Assembly: GCF_000316115.1 (NCBI RefSeq)
Contig: NZ_JH993797.1
Coordinates: forward strand, 124,001-188,000
From: Leptolyngbya sp. PCC 7375
GTDB taxonomy: Bacteria > Cyanobacteriota > Cyanobacteriia > Phormidesmidales > Phormidesmidaceae
Direction of reading: 5' to 3'
DNA: 64,000 nucleotides
A program made the position numbers and the translations under genes. The stretch's first letter is position 1. Every line of letters begins with the position of its first letter. Shown one piece after another: positions 46,901 to 54,752 of this stretch. A model generated the notes under the pieces. It was not told the DNA's origin and searched no databases. It saw nothing but the letters and a program-made list of their open reading frames with translations.

Positions 46901-47620
46901 ATCTCCTACTAAGAGACGCTGATCATCATAAGGCAAGATGACATGTACAATCCCGTTAGCAAATCTCTCTCCATCTGGTATTAGAACCAGGTTCTCATCG
47001 TCCATCCTCAGCAACCCACGTCCGGATTCCCACACGTACAACTGGTCACCGACAAGCCAGGAACTTCGGAATTCGCCATCCTTCGCATCCCACGTTTTGA
47101 GGGTGCCGTCCCACGGAGACCAACGGATCAACTTTGACAAAAGCTTGAAATAAATGCCTTGTTCGGTGGCATGTACCCGTCTTACCTCCTTCACCTCTTG
47201 CTCTTCAGGAGGCAGCAGCTGCTTACGTAACGAGATGTACTGTATGATACCTTGCTCATTCGGTGCCAGGTAGCCAAAATCGCGCACAGCAGCGACATAA
47301 ACCCGACCGTCTGCACCCTTGGCAAATGACCATGGCCTTATGCTTGGGGCTATATCTGCGGGAATTTCTACTTGACGCCAGCTTACACCGTCATAAGCGC
47401 CGATACCGCCGTTCGTAAGCGAGACATACAGAATGCCATTATCATCCAATATGACACCCTTTACAAAATTTTCGACTGGGATTTCTTCAAACTGATAATG
47501 GGTAATAGATGGCAAACCAAGGGGTATCTTAGCAGATACTTCCTGTGTCGGCAGTAGAAAAAACGCAAGCCCCCATAGAGTGAGAAGGGATTTATGCCAG
47601 AGCTTTTGGGAGTGATACAT
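44000..47620 (-). CDS. Hybrid histidine kinase with periplasmic beta-propeller sensor (1206 aa)
   Basis: A signal peptide (about 1-30, ending VSAK) leads to a large extracytoplasmic sensor of the two-component-propeller type. Many blades carry motifs such as DDNGILYVSLTNGGIGAYDG. A Y_Y_Y domain follows near 700-765 (RYQTRLEGFDSGWSPWQKR, then NLPPGNYRFQVKA). One membrane helix is at about 775-795, then a coiled coil, HisKA with the phospho-accepting H836 (NMSHELRTPLN), an HATPase with NNAVKFTPE and GTGLGLVLV, and a receiver domain with phospho-acceptor D1137 (LMDIHLPG). There is no DNA-binding output, so it probably passes phosphate to an unlinked regulator. The architecture is that of glycan-sensing hybrid systems, but the ligand here is unknown. 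Confidence 0.92.
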   Translation of the reverse strand: MYHSQKLWHKSLLTLWGLAFFLLPTQEVSAKIPLGLPSITHYQFEEIPVENFVKGVILDDNGILYVSLTNGGIGAYDGVSWRQVEIPADIAPSIRPWSFAKGADGRVYVAAVRDFGYLAPNEQGIIQYISLRKQLLPPEEQEVKEVRRVHATEQGIYFKLLSKLIRWSPWDGTLKTWDAKDGEFRSSWLVGDQLYVWESGRGLLRMDDENLVLIPDGERFANGIVHVILPYDDQRLLVGDTSQRFFLYDGTRFQPFSTELDGILTSLSWPGAVLPDGNFALNTLGQGIFIIDRQGKLIQQLDHRTGLTGDSVETFYLDSHGTLWALFGLLGNIIDRIETSSPFTWYDHSHGIGQFPNLSIEFQDTLYIGKGLGFVYWDKVQHTFQMVPGSEGIEDVYHLREINGQLFLAGYIGIYQLQDGQAVPILKRATGSSDIQFLHPDARDENLVFAAASNGIELLRRDNGSLWQAAGRIKGFDKFVQNIVEDEQHRLWLSTDEPVVYRLSFPEWPSLESPVVDKFEIAPGLSSDTSFWVSFVNGQLVSTSDHGIFVWDETAQQFQRDLRFGEDAAYIVPDLEGRFWVMSKGKRHLRLAIPQPDGTYQIEKTLFQPLADKKILHIQPDAEDNLVWFSTYEGLIRYDRSIQSVPSFDFKTLIREVHQGDTLLYGGDGPLLNNNQLFTHIENNFQFVYAAPFPGYEQYTRYQTRLEGFDSGWSPWQKRTSREYTNLPPGNYRFQVKALNIYGLQRDSEVFSFTIDFPWYQRSWAYLLYGLVVFIVFWEILQIRTARLRQQRGKLKALVEEQTQDLLIARDEAEAARIRAEKANRTKSTFLSNMSHELRTPLNAILGMTEGLQDKVLGQINIQQLKALQTIERSGVHLLEMINDILDLAKVESGLVDLDYSPVAVTHLCKSSLAFVREQALKKHIQLHQKVPSNLPDIVVDERRIRQILINLLNNAVKFTPEEGHITLEVVPLLQDKPRNQNYVRFAVSDTGIGIAPDDLKKLFQPFVQIDSALNRQYEGTGLGLVLVKQITELHGGQIAVTSEVGVGSCFVIELPYIISELSNLTSKAMLESNSATFEIEQSTVAPLILLVEDNDANIVTLSSYLRAKGYRIQVVKDGQAAIEVAQAESPNIILMDIHLPGMDGLVAIQHIRQLPALAEIPIIALTALAMKGDRERCLEAGANTYLSKPVKLKQLILSIQKLLSP

Positions 47621-48070
47621 GGGATAATCGATCTGCCAATATCACTTAGTATTAGACATCCACGAAACACAAATTCGGGAAAAAACAGTAGAGTATTACT
47701 TGGGATATTCTACCAAATCCAATAAGAAATCGCTAAATTTATATCAACGACAGCCCTAAGCATTGTAAGCGGCTGTTACAACCCAGTTAATCGGGAGATG
47801 TCCATCTGTCACGGAAAATAATTTTCTTAAAAGGTGAAATCTTAACCTCAAGGTGACATTTTTTACTTAGTTGCACTTGCCACAGCCTGACAGCGATCGC
47901 AACCACTCCCGCAATAACTGCACTAATCATAACGAAATTCCCATAACGGCATACGATTGATGTAGGAGCACTATCTATGAAAATCATCAGGCTGAATGCA
48001 CAGTTGATGATATGGCTGGCTGTGCGTAGAACTTGCTCAGTCCTTAGACACAGGAGGTTAAGGAGTCATC
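47621..48070. other. Intergenic region
   Basis: A 450-bp spacer between the divergent kinase and EEP genes. A 66-codon minus-strand frame at 47787-47987 encodes one possible membrane helix (ISAVIAGVVAIAVRLW) and a basic tail, but has no good ribosome binding site, so I do not call it a gene. The AGGAGG at 48052-48058 serves the EEP gene. Confidence 0.45.
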
Positions 48071-48871
48071 ATGAAAGTCGTGTGTCTCAATGCGTGGGGA
48101 GGGAAGCTGTACGACAAGCTGATCCCGTATTTGAGTTACGTTAACCCAGATATACTCTGTCTTCAGGAAGTCGTACATACCCCAGCTGCAAGCAAAGACT
48201 GGCTTACCTATAAAGACAGTGAACATGTACTTCCACAACGAGCGAACTTCTTCCAGTATGTAGCGTCAGCACTACCAGAGCATGTCGCGGTCTTCTGTCC
48301 AGCGGCCCAAGGTGTGCTATGGGACGAAGACTCTCAAGTACCTTCGCAGTGGGGCCTAGCAACCTTTGTCAGGAAATCTCTTCCTGTTATTGCTCAGGCT
48401 CAAGGCTTTGTATACAAGATGTTTTCTCCTTACGGGTATGGCGAGCATCCACGATCTCGCAATGCACACGTAATCAGAGTCTTTGACTACGAGAGGAACC
48501 GTCCCGTCTGTATAGCTCACATGCATGGTTTGCGTGACTTGCGAGGGAAGATGGATACACCTGAGAGAGCTGAGCAAGCGCACAAGTTTCTCTCGATTAC
48601 AACGCAGGTTGCAGAGGAGGATGATCCGATTATCCTGTGCGGAGACTTTAATGTAGAGCCTGACAGTGAAACATTGAAGATCCTATCTGCTGCTGGGCTG
48701 ACAGAGCTGGTTACAATCCGCACAACGAAGGGGACACGCAATTCTTACTATAAGAAGTCAGGTAGATATGCAGACTATATGCTGGTCAACTCGAAGGTGG
48801 ATGTACTGGACTTCAAAGTTGTTTTCGATCCTGAAGTATCGGATCACTGTCCCTTAGTTCTGACACTATGA
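48071..48871 (+). CDS. Endonuclease/exonuclease/phosphatase-fold hydrolase
   Basis: 266 residues with the EEP signature order: N-terminal CLNAWGG (Asn of the metal site), DILCLQEV (catalytic Glu), AHMHGL (His), GDFN (Asp and Asn) and a C-terminal SDHCPLVLTL (catalytic Asp-His). All metal and catalytic positions are present. The fold covers DNases, sphingomyelinase-like phosphodiesterases and inositol phosphatases, and the substrate cannot be decided. No signal peptide is seen, so it is probably cytoplasmic. A strong AGGAGGTTAAGGAG leader precedes the ATG. Confidence 0.88.
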   Translation: MKVVCLNAWGGKLYDKLIPYLSYVNPDILCLQEVVHTPAASKDWLTYKDSEHVLPQRANFFQYVASALPEHVAVFCPAAQGVLWDEDSQVPSQWGLATFVRKSLPVIAQAQGFVYKMFSPYGYGEHPRSRNAHVIRVFDYERNRPVCIAHMHGLRDLRGKMDTPERAEQAHKFLSITTQVAEEDDPIILCGDFNVEPDSETLKILSAAGLTELVTIRTTKGTRNSYYKKSGRYADYMLVNSKVDVLDFKVVFDPEVSDHCPLVLTL

Positions 48872-48966
48872 GGCCTGCATATGAGAAATAGGCCGTAGAG
48901 AAATAATGAGATCACCGTCTAACAGCCGCGCTGTAGTCGGACGATTGTTCCTCCACTTTAATTCTA

Positions 48967-49674
48967 TTACTGATTAAGATCAATTTCTCCAGCAGCAAGG
49001 GTCTCCAGTTCATCCGGATTGAGGATGACAATCTTACCCCCGCGATCGTATTGAACAATGGCCTCTAGTTTTTTCATTAAGCGAGCACATTCTTCGTAGG
49101 TAATACCAATACTGCGAGCCATTTGATAATAGGGCAGCTTAATTCGCAATTGTTCTCCAATATCGGTGATATCTGTGCCATGCTGCCAGACAGAGTATTG
49201 AATTAACTGGGCCAACCGCACCACAGCTCGCTCTGAGACCAGGCCATGCACCATGGTATGCAACCGTTGCAGTCGCTGATTAAACACCATCAGTATCCGT
49301 AATGCCACTTCTGGTGATTGCTGAATGGTATCGAGGAGATTGGCTTTAGACAGTGTCAATACCTGACAATCTTCCATGGCGATAACGGTGGCTGGGGCCT
49401 TAGCATCTCCAAACAGAGCTGGAGCTGCAAAAATATCTCCATTTCTAAGGGTGCGCAGGATTGTTTCCTTACCGGTTGTGGCACTTTTTTGAACTTGCAG
49501 TATGCCACTGATCAGGATGTGTAATTTTTGAGGAAGAATATCTCCCTCATGCAAGACAATTGCCTCGCGTTGATAGTGTTGAATGTGAGTATGGGATTGA
49601 AGTTGTTCTAGATCTTCTGGGTCAAGGGCTACAAACAGCTGGATCTGGGTTAGTTGAGAAATCGTTGCTTGCAT
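48967..49674 (-). CDS. Crp/Fnr-family transcription regulator
   Basis: 235 residues: an N-terminal cyclic-nucleotide-binding-like beta-barrel (about 10-125, with GDILPQKLHILISGILQV and LRNGDIFAAPALFGD), a long dimerisation helix, and a C-terminal winged-helix DNA-binding domain (about 165-220, MARSIGITYEECARLMKKLE as the HTH). The Arg-Ser phosphate-binding pair of true cAMP sites is not obvious, so the effector may differ. It diverges from the STAND gene at 49886 across 211 bp and may regulate it. Confidence 0.88.
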   Translation of the reverse strand: MQATISQLTQIQLFVALDPEDLEQLQSHTHIQHYQREAIVLHEGDILPQKLHILISGILQVQKSATTGKETILRTLRNGDIFAAPALFGDAKAPATVIAMEDCQVLTLSKANLLDTIQQSPEVALRILMVFNQRLQRLHTMVHGLVSERAVVRLAQLIQYSVWQHGTDITDIGEQLRIKLPYYQMARSIGITYEECARLMKKLEAIVQYDRGGKIVILNPDELETLAAGEIDLNQ

Positions 49675-49885
49675 CGGGGTATAGGCGTTTTTGAACTATA
49701 TCAAGGAAAAAATGACGAATAGTTGGCAAACTATACTTATTACAGTCTAGGATGAGATGAGATGACTACCCAAGTCGAAATCTAGCCAAGCAATATCTGG
49801 CTCAGCGCTTAAAACCAGGGGTATACTCAGACCAGTTATGGACATGGTCACCCACGACTATATGATTTTGGGATAGTTGAGCAGC

Positions 49886-51358
49886 ATGGGGCAGTCGGTA
49901 CGAGCTTCGGAAAAGGGACTTGCGATCGCAAACCAGGCCCGTCAGCGCCGTGGCTGGACTAAAACGAGCACCGCCCGCTGGTGGCAGGACGCCCACACAT
50001 CTAGGGCTACTTTACGACGCTTCTGGCGCGGCGAACGCATCCAGCAAGAGGCCTTTATGGCCATCTGTCAGACCGTAGGCCTTGAGCACTGGCAAGAGAT
50101 TGCCGAAGAGCAGTTGCCGGAGGCTAGTAGCCATGCTACCCCATCTAGCCCAACTGTCGTAGATTGGGGAGATGCCCCTGACATTGAGCAATTTTACGGT
50201 CGTGATCAGGAACTCCAACAGCTTCAGGATTGGGTTCTTGAAGACCAGACCAAGCTAGTCAATATTAGCGGCCTGGGCGGTAGCGGCAAAACAACCCTGG
50301 CCTTAGCCCTGGCTGAACAGCTACAGCCAGAATTTACAGGCGTCATCTGGCGTTCAGTCGGTTCCCTATTATCCCTCGAAACACTACTCGGAGATCTACT
50401 AGATGCTCCCATAGAAACCGTGGATCAGGGGGTAAAACAGCTGCGTAAAAAAATGCAACAGGAACGATGGCTGATCATCCTGGATAACTTCACAGCCTAT
50501 TTAGATTTTCTCTACCAGATTACCAGCGCTCGTCACCAAAGCTGTGTTCTGGTGATTAGCCACGATCCCTTACCCGCACAGTTTCAAACGTTAAATCGAG
50601 TTCAGTCGTTATCGCTGCCTGGTTTATCTCCTATTGCAGCTGTTCAGCTATTAGAGAGCTGTGGCTGTGGTGGATATCCTCATCAGCTCAAGGCCCTTGC
50701 TCGTCTTTATGGCCATAATCCCCTAGCCTTGAAATTGATCTCATTGACCATTAAAACAACCTTTGGCGGTCAGCTCACCCAGTTTCTAGAGCAAGGCAGC
50801 GTGATCTTAACCCATCCGATCCGGCAACCTTTAATACAACAATTTAACCATCTGACTGAGCTGGAAAAAACAATTGTCTTCTGGCTGGCCATTTGGCAAG
50901 AGCCAATTTCCCTATGTCGACTGCAAACACACCTATTAATGTGTGAACCAGGAGCGGTGATTGAGTCCTTATCGAAGCTAGTCGCCGCTGCCTTGATCAC
51001 CCGACACTTTCTGGCAGATGAACCCGCATTTAGCCTACAACCCATGGTGATGGCGTTTGTAATTGAAAAATTGATTCAGAAGATTTTGGAGGAACTTAGT
51101 CAGGCGCAGCAACAGGAGAGTATTCAACCCTTTCAACTCCTGAGGAGCCATTGTTTGCTACGCCCCGGTACCGACGATATTCTTGGCGATCGCATTCTGA
51201 GCGCATTACAATCAGCCTACCGTCAACGGCCTCAGCCACCCTCACTGTGCATGAAAAGTTGGCTTGGTCTAGCTAAAATAAATCATCCCAACAATGATTA
51301 TCTTGTGTTTAACCTGACCATCTTGGCAACAATCCTAGACAACAACAACGATGCCTAG
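49886..51358 (+). CDS. NB-ARC-like STAND ATPase, second copy
   Basis: 490 residues from the ATG at 49886. An N-terminal helical domain (LAIANQARQRRGWTK, then TLRRFWRGERIQQEAFMAIC) precedes a P-loop SGLGGSGKTT near 131-140, Walker B LIILDNF, and the GLSPIAAVQLLE and GHNPLALKLI segments of NB-ARC ATPases. As in the gene at 42358, no sensor repeats or effector domain follow. The N-terminal domains of the two proteins are of the same type but not close. The DWGDAPDIEQFYGRD linker is shared in pattern (DWGNAPDAVSVYGRE there). Its position next to a Crp-type regulator suggests control by that protein. Confidence 0.82.
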   Translation: MGQSVRASEKGLAIANQARQRRGWTKTSTARWWQDAHTSRATLRRFWRGERIQQEAFMAICQTVGLEHWQEIAEEQLPEASSHATPSSPTVVDWGDAPDIEQFYGRDQELQQLQDWVLEDQTKLVNISGLGGSGKTTLALALAEQLQPEFTGVIWRSVGSLLSLETLLGDLLDAPIETVDQGVKQLRKKMQQERWLIILDNFTAYLDFLYQITSARHQSCVLVISHDPLPAQFQTLNRVQSLSLPGLSPIAAVQLLESCGCGGYPHQLKALARLYGHNPLALKLISLTIKTTFGGQLTQFLEQGSVILTHPIRQPLIQQFNHLTELEKTIVFWLAIWQEPISLCRLQTHLLMCEPGAVIESLSKLVAAALITRHFLADEPAFSLQPMVMAFVIEKLIQKILEELSQAQQQESIQPFQLLRSHCLLRPGTDDILGDRILSALQSAYRQRPQPPSLCMKSWLGLAKINHPNNDYLVFNLTILATILDNNNDA

Positions 51359-51393
51359 GATAACCATGGGGATACAAGCGCATATCACCCATA

Positions 51394-52128
51394 TCAGTGA
51401 CTGCTGTCAATCCGATGCGGCTCATCTATTGCTACCTGTGATAGGGCATATTCAACTGCTTTAGCTGCATGGATAACGGTACTATCAAACAGTTTTACCT
51501 CAGTGTCAGTTTGTTGTATAAGCAGACCGATTTCAGTACAGCCCAGAATAATTCCTTCGGCTCCGCGCTTAGCCAGTTCATTGATTATTCGTAGATAGTC
51601 CGCTTTAGATTGGGTTTCTATTTTTCCCAGGCAAAGTTCCTGGTAAATAACTTGGTGAACAATCTCACGATCATGGTGATTGGGGATTAAAACATCCAGG
51701 CCATGGTTATCCCTAAGGCGGCCGCTATAAAAGTCTTGTTCCATGGTAAACGCGGTTCCCAGCAGGCCAACTGTTTGGATATTTTGCTGAAGTAGGGTGG
51801 TTGCGATCGCATCACTAATATGGAGCAATGGAATATCAATGGCAGCCTCCACCTGGGGAGCCACCTTATGCATCGTATTTGTGCAGATCAGTAGGAAATC
51901 AGCCCCAGCCGCCTGCACACCCAATGCGGCTTCTGACAGGATGTTTGCCATTTCGTCCCAGTTGCCCGCATGCTGTAGTTTCTCAATGGGTTCAAAGTCG
52001 ACGCTATACATGGCAATTTTGGCGGAGTGCAACCCACCCAGGGCCTGTTTGATACCTTCGTTAATGGCCCGGTAATAGGTCACTGTACTCTCCCAACTCA
52101 TGCCGCCCAACAGACCAATTGTTTTCAT
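51394..52128 (-). CDS. Aspartate/glutamate racemase family protein
   Basis: 244 residues from the ATG at 52128 (MKTIGLLGGMSWEST); a TTG further upstream at 52173 lies at the edge of an IS remnant. The two catalytic cysteines of the family are present in LICTNTMHK and ILGCTEIGLL. A cofactor-independent racemase interconverting L- and D-aspartate or glutamate is the expected role, supplying D-amino acids for peptidoglycan or other products; broad-specificity members are common. The gene lies alone, with an IS4 fragment at its 5' end that may have replaced its native promoter. Confidence 0.88.
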   Translation of the reverse strand: MKTIGLLGGMSWESTVTYYRAINEGIKQALGGLHSAKIAMYSVDFEPIEKLQHAGNWDEMANILSEAALGVQAAGADFLLICTNTMHKVAPQVEAAIDIPLLHISDAIATTLLQQNIQTVGLLGTAFTMEQDFYSGRLRDNHGLDVLIPNHHDREIVHQVIYQELCLGKIETQSKADYLRIINELAKRGAEGIILGCTEIGLLIQQTDTEVKLFDSTVIHAAKAVEYALSQVAIDEPHRIDSSH

Positions 52129-52171
52129 AATACTGGACAGTGCGAAGTTTATCTCTTGATTACTAGCGAGC

Positions 52172-52417
52172 AATAAAAAAGAACATTCCCATCGCCCAAA
52201 GGGCGGGAATGTCTGAAATTGGCTGAGATCGTTAAAACCAGCCAGTCCAATTATGGAGTTGTATCAACGTCTAGAGCAAATCATTGTAAAGTTACGTCCC
52301 GCGTTTAGTCGAGACGCCCCTTTTGAGTGGTTTGTCTTATGGTTATGGGGAGTCATGTTGAGCACTCAACCGCCTGCCATCACTAATCTCGATTTTCAGG
52401 ACACCGGCCATGGCTGA
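52172..52417 (+). pseudogene. IS4-family element, 5' remnant
   Basis: Bases 52172-52389 match the start of the complete IS4 element (the AATAAAAAAGAACATTCC leader and the first 45 or so codons, MELYQRLEQIIVKLRPAF). From about 52390 the sequence is unrelated, and the frame closes at 52417. The outer 40 bp of the left end are missing. It is a diverged relative, not a copy of the element at 30911. Confidence 0.8.
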
Positions 52418-52452
52418 TTTTTAAGATGCACTACTGTTCCTCCTATTTGTAG

Positions 52453-52572
52453 CGTAACCTATGGGAATTGGTATTAGCCGATATTTTGCATCAAAATTAT
52501 CCCAACTCGTTTGCGAGCCCTGAAGCCGCAGACCAATTCGTGAACAAGCAACGGCAAAAAAGCTGGGAATAG
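52453..52572 (+). pseudogene. Unidentified C-terminal coding remnant
   Basis: One frame reads RNLWELVLADILHQNYPNSF and continues to a stop at 52570-52572. It is protein-like in composition but has no start, and I cannot assign a family. It may be the tail of a gene destroyed by the IS4 fragment upstream. Confidence 0.2.
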
Positions 52573-52808
52573 CCTGAAAGCTATATGATGACGTGTAGGA
52601 CTTTTCCTGATCAATTCATTTCTCCCAATAACTTCTGCCGCTGTCCCCTGACCTTGGCTAAACCGCTGATCCAAAACACTCATTGCCCAACTTACTCCTA
52701 CTACCAACCGATAATCCCACCTCCGACTTTGGTCTGACATTTCAGCGCTGAAGTCTCCAAAATTCTCCACTAAAGTCTGACCGAGAATGAACCTGTAGGA
52801 GTCTAGCA

Positions 52809-52952
52809 ATGATTAACCTCTCCGATATCCAGATTGATGAACTGCCTTCAGTAGCGTTGATTGAGCCAGAACGACCAGCGATGGAAATCTTGAAGGTTGT
52901 TGTTGAAGGGAAGAGAAAAGCTTCGGGTGTATCGGCTGAGTTACTGAGATGA
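52809..52952 (+). CDS. Possible small protein (47 aa)
   Basis: The ATG at 52809 has AGGAG seven bases upstream, a good signal. The 47 codons encode a mixed-charge peptide (MINLSDIQIDELPSVALIEP at the start, LKVVVEGKRKASG near the end) that I do not recognise. A GTG frame just downstream (52963, ANAEHVELLRQGVD) resembles the N-terminus of pentapeptide-type proteins but stops after 26 codons. Confidence 0.35.
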   Translation: MINLSDIQIDELPSVALIEPERPAMEILKVVVEGKRKASGVSAELLR

Positions 52953-53277
52953 GGATTGTGAGGTGGCGAACGCAGAACATGTAGAACTCCTGCGGCAAGG
53001 AGTAGACCGAATGCTTTTGTTTGCTGGTTGGTCGGTGGGTTGATTATTGCGTTAATTGTTTTTTTAATTGGTCTGTTTGTTGGGGCGAGCTCATCATCAA
53101 GTTCTGGGTATAGTTCTTCTCTACGTTTTGGACTGATAGGTGGTGGTGCCACTTGCCTCCGACATTTTACTCTGCGCGTTATTCTCTGCCGCAAGGGATA
53201 TATTCCCTGGAACTATGCCCAATTTCTGGATTATGCTACCGAGAATCTCTTCCTACAAAAGGTTGGAGGCGGTTATA

Positions 53278-54305
53278 TAGCGTTTCCCATGCAGATAAGG
53301 TAGAACTTTAGTATTGCTCAACAGTTTGATTATGTGACGTTATGAAGCCGTATTCAATTGACTTGCGTCAGAAAATTGTGGACTCCTATCTTGCTGGTGG
53401 GATTTCTCAACGTAAACTGGCAGAACACTTCAGAGTGGCTCCCAGCTTTGTGGGTAAATTGCTCAAGCAATATCGAGACACGGGCAGTGTTGCCCCCAAA
53501 GTCCGTACTCAGCAAACGCCGCCAAAACTTAATCCAGAGCAATTAGCAATCCTTGAACAATTGGTTCAGGATCATAATGATGCGACCCTAGCAGAATTAC
53601 GTGAGCAACTCCATGAAGCCACTGGAGTGCTCATTGGCCGGTCCACTGTAGACCGCATGGTAAAACGGCTGAATTTGACCCTTAAAAAAAACACTACATC
53701 CCAGTGAAAAGGAAAGCGACCGTGTCCAGCGTAAACGCTTTGAATACTGGCAATTAGTACAGGGGATTCTAGCCAAAGACCTGATTTTTATCGATGAAGC
53801 CGGGATCAACCTGGCGATGACTCGTTTGTTTGCCAGAGCCCCGAAAGGCCAACGAGCCCATGGCCAACGTCCGAGTAAGCGAGGGAAAAATGTGTCGTTA
53901 ATCGGAGCCATTAGCCTGAATCGTGTGATTACTCAACTACCGATTCTGGGGGCAGTCGATGGTATTACCTTCGAGGCCTTCATCTCCCAAAAGCTGGTGC
54001 CCAAGTTATGGCAAGGCGCTTGTGTCATCCTAGACAACTGTAAGATCCATCTCGGAAAAGATGTTGAGGCCATGATTCAAGCGGCTGGAGCTCGACTAAT
54101 TTATCTGCCGCCTTACTCTCCTGACTTTTCACCGATTGAAAACTGTTGGTCTAAGATCAAGGCACGGTTACGGGCTATCGGGGCAAGAACCTATCCTGAC
54201 TTAGAGCAAGCTCTTGATGACGCCTTTGAAAGTGTGTCATTAGAAGATCTTTTAGGCTGGTTTACACATTGCTGTTATTGCACCTCACTAGACTAGGAAA
54301 CGCTA
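53278..54305 (+). mobile_element. Complete IS630-family insertion sequence (1028 bp)
   Basis: It starts TAGCGTTTCC at 53278 and ends GGAAACGCTA at 54305, a perfect 10-bp inverted repeat at the very ends. It is flanked by TA at 53276-53277 and 54306-54307, the target duplication of IS630/Tc1 elements. It holds one transposase in two overlapping frames. Excision restores the host reading frame. Confidence 0.92.
53342..54296 (+). CDS. IS630-family transposase in two frames
   Basis: The first frame (53342-53707) encodes the N-terminal HTH domains (IDLRQKIVDSYLAGGISQR, then LAEHFRVAPSFVGKLL). The catalytic half runs in the +1-shifted frame to 54296, with the DDE residues in FIDEAGINL, ILDNCKIHLG and FSPIENCWSKIK. 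The frames meet at a run of eight A at 53686-53693, a typical slippery site for programmed frameshifting in this family. A fixed mutation is the alternative. Full length would be about 317 residues. Confidence 0.88.
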
Positions 54306-54366
54306 TATCTTTATCCATCGTATGTTATTTGAACATTTTGCTGCGATGGAATTGGACCAGTCATAG

Positions 54367-54752
54367 GACCAGGGTATGTATAGTGAAATTATGAAGAGAA
54401 ATCTAAAAGCCCTACTATGAAGAGGTTTCAGGCTAGATGGCGATCGGTGACAGTTTCTCTAGCATTGGACCAATATTGGTTTTTCCCAACCCTTATTAAC
54501 TTATTTTAAGATTTCCAGACTTGTTAGTTCAATGTATTACGTGTGAAACATAATTGAATTTGAATAAAGATAACGATGCATAACTATTGTAAAAAAGTCA
54601 CTTTTTCTAGTTTGCTAGGCCTAAGTCAGATTAGTAAAAGGACAAACTCATGCTTTTTGAGTTACATGAGGTATGCAGCGCAGGCGTCGAGAGTCAAACC
54701 GTAACGTTAATTTTTCTCGGGCCCATAATTTGCAGGAAGGCCTGACAATATT
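54367..54752. promoter_or_regulatory. Upstream region of the sugar operon
   Basis: A 386-bp AT-rich spacer between the NACHT remnant and the TreT-like gene. I see no gene in it. It should contain the operon promoter. AGGAAGG at 54734-54740 may be the ribosome binding site, with a rather long spacing of 12. Confidence 0.45.

Larger units (their letters stand above)
53028..54366 (+). pseudogene. C-terminal remnant of a NACHT-type STAND protein, split by IS630
   Basis: The left part (to 53277) encodes a membrane segment (LIIALIVFLIGLFVGASS) and the tail GYIPWNYAQFLDYATENLF, then QKVGGGYI. The right part (54306-54366) continues FIHRMLFEHFAAMELDQS. Removing the IS630 element and one TA joins them as GGGYIFIHR, the conserved end of cyanobacterial NACHT proteins. 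The ATPase and N-terminal parts are absent, so the gene was already a fragment before the element arrived. Confidence 0.7.

Noticed and set aside
47787..47987. 66-codon frame with one hydrophobic segment
   Set aside because: No good start signal or homology I recognise; kept as a remark under the intergenic region only.
52474..52809. Minus-strand 111-codon frame downstream of the IS4 remnant
   Set aside because: No start signal and a more protein-like remnant lies on the plus strand in part of the same stretch; evidence is insufficient for either.
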